Below, piece by piece: positions 13,950 through 19,374 of a stretch of DNA of 19,374 nt. This DNA comes from an uncultured Prevotella sp. Its GTDB lineage: Bacteria > Bacteroidota > Bacteroidia > Bacteroidales > Bacteroidaceae. Position 1 is the stretch's first letter; the number at the start of each line of letters is the position of its first letter. The notes beneath the pieces are model-generated. The model was not told the origin of the DNA. It worked only from the letters and a program-made list of their open reading frames with translations, and searched no databases. Where the stretch lies: the NCBI GenBank assembly GCA_958369755.1, contig CATXJC010000034.1, forward strand, positions 1-19,374, in the 5' to 3' direction. A program made the position numbers and the translations under genes.

Positions 13950-16913
13950 CTATTTCTTCTTGCTTCCACCGAAATTAATCTTCACACCTACCATGAAGGT
14001 ACGTGTATGTGGATAACGGCTCCAACGGTAATCGATACCAGGATCAATGCCACCCATGTTTACCTCTGGGTCAAGTCCCTTGTAACTAGTAATCGTAAAG
14101 AGATTGTTGGCAGTTCCGTAAAGAGTCAAGTCTTGAATCCAGTCATTAAAGCAATTACGGAATGTGTAACTCAAAGAGAGCGTCTGAAGACGAACGTAAG
14201 ATCCTTTCTCTATATAACGGTCCGAAGGAAGTGAGCTTGAAGCATCACCAACAGGATTAGAAAGGAATTCTTTCAATACGTTCTTACCATCTGAGAACAT
14301 TTGAGCAGCCGTATAGTGAGCGCGAGGACTATTATAAACGTCATTACCGAACACACCTGTGATAAATGCGTTCAGACTCCAGTTCTTATAAGTAAGCGTA
14401 TTGTTCCAACCTGCATTGAGCTTAGGTTGCGCACAACCAGTTATAGAACGGTCTTTCAAACTTGGATTGTTGGTGGTTTCGCCTGTACGATTACCATTTT
14501 CGTCAAGAACGTAGTACTCTGAGCGTCCATTTACAGTTCCTGCATACTGATACGTATAGAATGTACCAATAGGTTCGCCCTCCATAATTCTCTGTGTCCA
14601 ACCATCAGCAGAAACACCAGCTACCATTGGGTCACCTTGGGTGAGATTAGTAGTATGGAATGTCTCATTCTGCATCTTATCGACAGTATTCTTGTTATGA
14701 GAGAGATTAAGGGTAGTACTCCACATGAAATTCTTGGCACGAACAGGCACCGCATTCAATGTGAACTCAATACCCTTATTGGTCATCTCACCCACATTGG
14801 CATCCATCCAACCATATATGTACTGAGTCGTTGAAACAGGATAGCTCCAAATCAAGTCCTTGGTCTTCTTATGATAAACTTCTACAGTACCATTCAGACG
14901 TCCCTTCAAGAATGCGAAGTCGAGACCAATGTTCAACATACCTGTTGACTCCCACTTCAAATCAGGGTTTGCATTCTTGGTTGCACCGTATGTGCGATAA
15001 GTCTTACCATCATATACGAATGTACCAGAAGCACCATACGTATTATAAGAAGAATACACATCGAAGCCCATGGCATTACCTGAAATACCATATCCCGCAC
15101 GAAGCTTCAAGTTATCGAAGATATGCTGGTTCTGCATAAACTTCTCCTCAGTGATATTCCAGGCAGCAGATACAGAAGGGAAAGTTCCCCAACGATTATT
15201 CTTGCCGAATACCGAAGAACCATCTCGACGTATGGTTGCCTGAAGCATATAACGACTGTCAAAAGAGTAGTTCACACGACCGTAGAAAGAGATATTACGT
15301 ACCTTCTCCAAATAGCCGCTCTGGACAGAGTTCTGAACACCCAAGATGGTTTGTGCGTATGACATATTATACCATCCAAGATCATCATTATAGTAACCTT
15401 CAACACTGAGACCGAATCCATCGTTATTCTTCTTTTCTTCCCAAGAATAACCAGCCATCAGGTCAAACTTGTTCTTACCGGCCGTGAAGTTGTAGTTCAG
15501 ATAAGTCTCAAAAGTCTGTTCACGACCAAAATAGGTATTACGGGTAGCCTGACCATTCTTGTTACCAATACCCTCTAACTGAGAGTTACGGGTATTATAG
15601 GCACTATAAGTACTTTGATAATTACTCCAAGAATAGTTGACATTCCAGACCAATCCTTTCCAGAGTTCAAGTGCTGTCTTTCCAACAAACTGGTTACGTT
15701 TCCATACTGTCTCAGACTTATTTTCCTCCATCAATGCAAGAGGGTTATAGTTCTTGGAGCCAGAGCCTACAGTCCATGTTCCATCCGCATTCTTCACTGC
15801 ATTAGTAGGGGAATAATAGTTCATGGCATCAAGCACAGATGCACCCTCATTGCCAGATGGTACGCCAAAGTGTTTGCCATACATCATATTCGCACCAATA
15901 GAAATCGTAAGGTGGTCTTTCAATGTCTTGGTTGACACAAGAGAACGGACATTGAAACGGTCAAAGCCTGTCATCTTGATGACACCCTCACGCTTTCTGA
16001 GATCAGCACTAACCATATAATTAGTAGAACCATTGCCTCCACTAATGTTCACATTATGATTATGACTTATACCTGTACGAAGCACCTCGTCTTGCCAATC
16101 CGTATTGGCGCCACCATCCTTGAGAGTTATATTGTTGTCCTTTGCATACTGACGCAAGTCATCGGCAGTACACACATCATATTTCTTCAGTATATTGTCA
16201 ATAGCTACATAGCCATTATAGGTTACATTGGTTCTTTCCTTAGAACCCTTCTTGGTGGTAATGATGATTACACCATTGGCAGCCTTAGAACCATAGATGG
16301 CTGTAGCTGTAGCATCACGAAGCACGTCAATAGACTCGATATCTTCTGGAGACACAATAGAAATATCAACTCCAGGGATTCCATCCACAACATAATAAGG
16401 TGACATGGCACCTGTACGGAGAGTAGAAGCACCACGAAGTGTAATGGTAGGAGAACCGTTAGGATCGGCAGTAGAAGAAACCACCAAACCCGGAACCTTT
16501 CCCTGAAGCATCTGACCCGGGTCTGTAAACACACCTTGGTTCAAATCTTCTGCCTTCACGGTAGTAATTGAAGAGGTAACATCCTTACGGCGCATCGTAC
16601 CATAACCTACAACCACGACCTCATTCAAGGCCGTATTATCTTCCTGCAAAACAATCTGACTATTAGAGCCAGCCTTTACCGTCTGCGGTGTAAATCCAAT
16701 GTAAGAGAGCTTCAGCTTCGCTCCTGGCTTCACATTCAAGGTGTAGTTACCATTTATATCGGTAACCGCACCATTGTTAGTACCCACCTCCATGACACTT
16801 ACGCCTATGAGAGGGTCGCCATTGGCATCTTTCACGGTGCCGCTGACCTTACTTTGTGCAAATGTGAGTGTACTCACCAGCAGAAGGGCGGAAGAAAGCA
16901 ATACTCTTTTCAT
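13950..16913 (-). CDS. susC: SusC/RagA family TonB-linked outer membrane transporter
   Basis: A 987-residue TonB-dependent glycan importer. Signal peptide MKRVLLSSALLLVSTLTFAQ supports ATG 16913; an in-frame ATG at 16946 would add 11 residues. Residues about 22-92 are a carboxypeptidase-D-like regulatory domain (VSGTVKDANGDPLIGVSV...YTLNV..GAKLKLSYIGF). Next comes the TonB-box-like ALNEVVVVGYGTMRRKDVT (about 96-112), the plug (about 113-220, with GATLRTGA-like and IYGSKAANGVIIITTKKG motifs), then the beta-barrel ending in the aromatic-rich RYPHTRTFMVGVKINFGG strand. It has no N-terminal STN domain, so it is probably not controlled by a transenvelope anti-sigma/sigma pair, and none is nearby. 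It starts the susCD transcript from a promoter at about 16980 overlapped by a palindrome. Confidence 0.97.
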   Translation of the reverse strand: MKRVLLSSALLLVSTLTFAQSKVSGTVKDANGDPLIGVSVMEVGTNNGAVTDINGNYTLNVKPGAKLKLSYIGFTPQTVKAGSNSQIVLQEDNTALNEVVVVGYGTMRRKDVTSSITTVKAEDLNQGVFTDPGQMLQGKVPGLVVSSTADPNGSPTITLRGASTLRTGAMSPYYVVDGIPGVDISIVSPEDIESIDVLRDATATAIYGSKAANGVIIITTKKGSKERTNVTYNGYVAIDNILKKYDVCTADDLRQYAKDNNITLKDGGANTDWQDEVLRTGISHNHNVNISGGNGSTNYMVSADLRKREGVIKMTGFDRFNVRSLVSTKTLKDHLTISIGANMMYGKHFGVPSGNEGASVLDAMNYYSPTNAVKNADGTWTVGSGSKNYNPLALMEENKSETVWKRNQFVGKTALELWKGLVWNVNYSWSNYQSTYSAYNTRNSQLEGIGNKNGQATRNTYFGREQTFETYLNYNFTAGKNKFDLMAGYSWEEKKNNDGFGLSVEGYYNDDLGWYNMSYAQTILGVQNSVQSGYLEKVRNISFYGRVNYSFDSRYMLQATIRRDGSSVFGKNNRWGTFPSVSAAWNITEEKFMQNQHIFDNLKLRAGYGISGNAMGFDVYSSYNTYGASGTFVYDGKTYRTYGATKNANPDLKWESTGMLNIGLDFAFLKGRLNGTVEVYHKKTKDLIWSYPVSTTQYIYGWMDANVGEMTNKGIEFTLNAVPVRAKNFMWSTTLNLSHNKNTVDKMQNETFHTTNLTQGDPMVAGVSADGWTQRIMEGEPIGTFYTYQYAGTVNGRSEYYVLDENGNRTGETTNNPSLKDRSITGCAQPKLNAGWNNTLTYKNWSLNAFITGVFGNDVYNSPRAHYTAAQMFSDGKNVLKEFLSNPVGDASSSLPSDRYIEKGSYVRLQTLSLSYTFRNCFNDWIQDLTLYGTANNLFTITSYKGLDPEVNMGGIDPGIDYRWSRYPHTRTFMVGVKINFGGSKKK

Positions 16914-16979
16914 GCTTCTTCCATTTGTCTTTTGTACTATTTGCATAACTTATTAGATTTTGTTATTAATAATCGGATG

Positions 16980-16997
16980 CAAAGGTAGTACTACCTT
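16980..16997 (-). promoter_or_regulatory. susC -7 box overlapped by a perfect 16-bp palindrome
   Basis: TACCTTTG on the minus strand (16987-16980) matches TANNTTTG, 66 nt before ATG 16913. The overlapping AAGGTAGTACTACCTT (16982-16997) is a perfect palindrome, a likely protein-binding site. No TTTG is seen at the usual -33 spacing, as expected of a promoter that depends on an activator. Confidence 0.65.
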
Positions 16998-17047
16998 ATT
17001 ACACCTGTTTAAGATTTTAGTTTCAATTCTATTAAAAGATTGTTTTT

Positions 17048-18412
17048 CTAGTCATCTATACCGAAAATTTTTCCTCCATAGTTTACTTTCGGTCCAACCT
17101 GCACTCTCAGATCATCAATCTCTACATCCCTGGCATTCTCTACATAGACTCCATATACCTTATTATATATAAAGCCCTCACCACGACATGGACGCTTGTC
17201 ATATACGCCACCATCATAGCCTGTCAGTTTCTTCAAGTTGAGATGTACATTGTTGAGATAGATATTGTTCACTTTATCCCGGGTATCTCCGCCGATAAAG
17301 CATCCGTTTTCTGAAGTGGCATAAATATGATTGAAGTAGATATGGCTCACCTCGCCACATCTTCCTACCGTCTGACCTTTAGGGAATCGCCAGTTGGCAT
17401 CCTTATAATTTCCATTGGCACGAGGGTAAGAAGTAACGTAAATTGGTTCTGCCTTGCCCCACCATACATCGCTCCACAGCTGGCAATCCAGAATGATGTT
17501 AGAGAAAACCACATTGCTCACGGTTCCCTCATCTCGGTTCTGAATACCTAGACCACGGTTGCTACCTTTGATCACGCAATTGTCGATAACCACATTATAG
17601 ATGGAATCCATATTCTCGCTGCCAATCTTCACGGTACAGCTGCGGCTCTCCATCACACAATTCGTTACAACGATGTCGTGGCAAGAACCATACTCTTCAA
17701 ACTCACGGCGGTTTTTCAGGCAGATGGCATCATCGCCACTGGTGATATGACAGTTGGCAATGCGCACATTCTTGCTATGATCGATATCAATACCATCACC
17801 ATTACGAATCTTGAGATTGTTGAGCAGATTGATGCCGTCAATCACAGCCCCATCGCAACCGATGAGATGCACCGTCCAGTAAGCACCTTCCCGAATGGTA
17901 ATATCACGGATATTGAGATTCCTGACTCCCATCAGGGTAAGCACATGCGGACGGGGATCGAAAGTAGTGACCGGTTTGAGCTCGTAACTATCAAAAAGTT
18001 CAGCCCCCATAAACTTGATACCATTACCATGAATCGTACCATGCCCAGAGAACGAAAGATTCTCCACATCCTTCGCCCATATCCACATCATACCCTCACC
18101 CTTGTTCTTACCGAAGGCGCTGAGATGATAGATACTCTCATCGGGATTGGCTTTCCAGACGGAATTGGTTTCCAGAACGATGTTCACATTCGATTTCAAC
18201 TGTACGGGTCCTGAAAGGAATGTATGATTGGCGGAAAAGACCACATCTCCCCCTCCGGCATTCGTACAAGCATCCACAGCTTTCTGAATGGCGATTGCGT
18301 CATCACTGATTCCGTTACCTCGAGCACCGAAATCCATCACATTGAAGTTACGACCATAGAGAATACAGGGTATGGTTAGTAAAATCAATAAGTTAAGCGT
18401 TAATTTATTCAT
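17048..18412 (-). CDS. GH28-like secreted glycoside hydrolase with altered active site
   Basis: A 454-residue exported right-handed beta-helix protein of the GH28 (polygalacturonase) superfamily. ATG 18412 begins signal peptide MNKLTLNLLILLTIPCILYG; the frame extends to 18487 but the promoter lies inside that extension. FNVMDFGARGNGISDDAIAI (about 23-42) is the classic pectate-lyase-3/GH28 opening. The catalytic aspartates are present in RNGDGIDID (about 203-211) and SGDD (225-228). However, the third motif, normally GHG..IGSE, reads SCT-VKIGSE (Cys259 in place of His), and the fourth, normally GLRIK, reads GLGIQ (about 287-291), losing the Arg and Lys that bind galacturonate carboxylate. It is therefore probably an exo-acting enzyme on some other sugar. 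It is 135 nt upstream of susC on the same strand, with its own promoter and no clear terminator between. Confidence 0.9.
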   Translation of the reverse strand: MNKLTLNLLILLTIPCILYGRNFNVMDFGARGNGISDDAIAIQKAVDACTNAGGGDVVFSANHTFLSGPVQLKSNVNIVLETNSVWKANPDESIYHLSAFGKNKGEGMMWIWAKDVENLSFSGHGTIHGNGIKFMGAELFDSYELKPVTTFDPRPHVLTLMGVRNLNIRDITIREGAYWTVHLIGCDGAVIDGINLLNNLKIRNGDGIDIDHSKNVRIANCHITSGDDAICLKNRREFEEYGSCHDIVVTNCVMESRSCTVKIGSENMDSIYNVVIDNCVIKGSNRGLGIQNRDEGTVSNVVFSNIILDCQLWSDVWWGKAEPIYVTSYPRANGNYKDANWRFPKGQTVGRCGEVSHIYFNHIYATSENGCFIGGDTRDKVNNIYLNNVHLNLKKLTGYDGGVYDKRPCRGEGFIYNKVYGVYVENARDVEIDDLRVQVGPKVNYGGKIFGIDD

Positions 18413-18433
18413 CGGCTTAAAGATTAGTTGTTG

Positions 18434-18464
18434 CAAAAATAAATAAAAAAAACAATAAATGCAA
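18434..18464 (-). promoter_or_regulatory. Bacteroidetes-type promoter for the GH28-like gene
   Basis: TTG (18464-18462), a 20-nt spacer and TATTTTTG (18441-18434) on the minus strand match the consensus closely. The -7 box is 21 nt before ATG 18412, giving a very short leader. Confidence 0.7.
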
Positions 18465-18620
18465 GTTTTTAAGTAAAAAAGATGCAAGAATCAACAAAAA
18501 ACCTTCTTTTATTCCTGCAACCCACTTTTATAATGATTTCAAACGTATATATAATGCCAAAGGAAATACCGGAAAACAGGCCAAAGCTATTCGACACAGT
18601 ATCATCCCAACACGCAGTGC

Positions 18621-18701
18621 GCATATTTATACTGCATATTTCCTGCATATTCCTATCATTCTACAACAATTTATCGTAAATATGCAAATTTTATACATAT
18701 T
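18621..18701. promoter_or_regulatory. Candidate ArgR operator cluster
   Basis: GCATATT occurs at 18621, 18634 and 18645 (11-13 bp apart), and an inverted repeat AATATG-N11-CATATT spans 18679-18701, ending 3 bp before the argR -33 element. All share the core TGCATAT/ATATGCA. ArgR binds pairs of AT-rich palindromic boxes and often represses itself, so these are plausible autoregulatory sites. The rest of the 351-bp divergent region (18413-18763) holds only the two promoters; I see no gene in it. Confidence 0.4.
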
Positions 18702-18704
18702 CTC

Positions 18705-18735
18705 TTGGCGTTTTCATATATTTATTGTAATTTTG
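18705..18735 (+). promoter_or_regulatory. argR promoter
   Basis: TTG (18705-18707), a 20-nt spacer and TAATTTTG (18728-18735) match the Bacteroidetes consensus exactly in spacing. The -7 box is 28 nt before ATG 18764. Confidence 0.75.
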
Positions 18736-18763
18736 CAACCACAAACGAATAAAAATACAGCGT

Positions 18764-19249
18764 ATGAAAGTAAAGAACAATAGATTAGAAGCATTAAAGA
18801 TGCTTATCTCTAGCCAAGAGCTAAGTTCGCAGGAACAACTCTTGCAAGCTTTGCACAAAGAAGGATTTGAGATAACGCAAGCCACATTGAGCCGCGACCT
18901 CAAGCTGCTCAAGGTAGCCAAGGCTGCTTCATCCAGCGGAAAATACGCATACGTCTTACCCAATGATGCACTCTACAAACGTGTCACTCACCCTATGTCC
19001 ATCAGCAAGATGGGACTGAGTACGGGATTTCAATCCATCAATTTCTCAGGCAACATGGTAGTTATCAAGACACGTCCGGGATATGCGAGCAGTATCGCCT
19101 ACAACATCGACAACAGCGATATTCCTCAAATCCTTGGAACCATCGCAGGAGATGACACCATCTTCCTGGTCAAGAAGAAGGGTACTACAGAAGAGGAAAT
19201 CATCGACATCTTGTCGGAAGTGATTCCGGAGCTCAATCATAGATATTAA
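18764..19249 (+). CDS. argR: Arginine repressor ArgR
   Basis: A 161-residue arginine-responsive transcriptional regulator of full length for the family. The N-terminal winged helix-turn-helix (about 1-65) includes the recognition region ITQATLSRDLKLLKV, with the conserved SR-D of ArgR at Ser43-Arg44-Asp45. The C-terminal domain (about 85-158) carries GTIAGDDTIFLV (about 125-136), the hallmark segment for arginine binding and trimer/hexamer contacts. It would repress arginine biosynthesis genes when arginine is plentiful. It begins an operon with a GNAT acetyltransferase 65 nt downstream, an order seen in Bacteroidales arginine clusters. It is divergent from the PUL and unrelated to it in function. 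Repeats upstream suggest autoregulation. Confidence 0.96.
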   Translation: MKVKNNRLEALKMLISSQELSSQEQLLQALHKEGFEITQATLSRDLKLLKVAKAASSSGKYAYVLPNDALYKRVTHPMSISKMGLSTGFQSINFSGNMVVIKTRPGYASSIAYNIDNSDIPQILGTIAGDDTIFLVKKKGTTEEEIIDILSEVIPELNHRY

Positions 19250-19314
19250 TTGATCTTTGATAGGTATTATAACAACAGATTACAAAATAAGAACATTCAA
19301 AATATAAAGAGAAA

Positions 19315-19374
19315 ATGGAAGAAGTTAAAGTAATGGTGGCTGACGAAAGTCACATCAAGTACATCGACACCATT
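19315..19374 (+). CDS. GNAT family N-acetyltransferase, arginine cluster (partial, 3' end missing)
   Basis: Only the first 20 codons are inside the window, MEEVKVMVADESHIKYIDTI, with no stop before the edge. The sequence matches my recollection of the N-terminus of the GNAT acetyltransferase encoded between argR and argininosuccinate synthase in Bacteroidales, thought to make N-acetylglutamate or a related acetylated intermediate. Assignment rests on this short stretch plus position after argR, so it is moderate. Confidence 0.6.
   Translation, partial: MEEVKVMVADESHIKYIDTI

Noticed and set aside
17011..17042. Possible terminator between the GH28-like gene and susC
   Set aside because: AAGATT occurs in the same orientation on both sides, so the arms are direct rather than inverted repeats and cannot form a stem.
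17048..18412. Straight annotation as pectin polygalacturonase
   Set aside because: Fold and aspartates agree, but the catalytic-site His and the RIK motif are both replaced, so I kept the call at GH28-like.
18482..18679. 65-codon plus-strand frame between the GH28-like gene and argR
   Set aside because: Lies over the argR regulatory region and candidate operators, AT-driven composition, no homology that I recognise and no start signals.

Overview
The window looks like a chromosomal segment of a gut Bacteroidales bacterium, most likely Prevotella/Segatella (S. copri-like). This rests on a SusC/SusD pair, several good matches to the Bacteroidetes promoter (TTG-N20-TANNTTTG), BspA-type leucine-rich repeats, DUF4468, moderate GC and AT-rich intergenic regions. 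The species is an inference; no marker gene is present.

Layout. Positions 1-1014 are non-coding. They hold a promoter firing leftward out of the window, a long imperfect hairpin element (253-594) made of nested GTGAAGAGTG-type repeats with a 23-bp tandem repeat in its middle, and a cluster of TTGCC/GGCAA inverted repeats. Next come a Bax-inhibitor-1 family membrane protein (+ strand) and, converging on it, a BspA-like leucine-rich-repeat protein followed by an unrecognised 219-residue protein. From 4018 to 18412 lies a polysaccharide utilisation locus (PUL), all on the minus strand. In transcription order it is: a GH28-like secreted hydrolase, SusC, SusD, a DUF4468 protein, a GH92 alpha-mannosidase with an extra C-terminal region, a histidine-acid-phosphatase/GH92 fusion, and a membrane-anchored AraC-type regulator overlapping the fusion gene by 4 bp. 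The locus closes with a strong terminator at 3949-3985. Upstream and divergent is argR with its own promoter, followed by the start of a GNAT acetyltransferase gene cut by the window end.

How it fits together (inference). SusC and SusD would capture and import a glycan across the outer membrane. Two exported GH92 enzymes would trim alpha-linked mannose, and the phosphatase domain fused to one of them suggests the glycan carries phosphate, as in yeast phosphomannan or phosphorylated N-glycans. The GH28-like enzyme has lost the canonical catalytic-site His and the Arg/Lys pair that bind galacturonate, so it may not be a true polygalacturonase. The AraC protein with seven predicted membrane segments is the only regulator in the locus and is the natural candidate for its control. 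A perfect 16-bp palindrome overlapping the susC -7 box is a candidate operator. An internal terminator after susD and a hairpin just before the first GH92 gene probably grade expression, with SusCD high and enzymes low.

The best candidates for something new are the phosphatase-GH92 fusion in this setting, the substituted GH28 active site, the 188-residue unassigned tail and 21-bp in-frame tandem repeat of the first GH92, and the hairpin element at 253-594.
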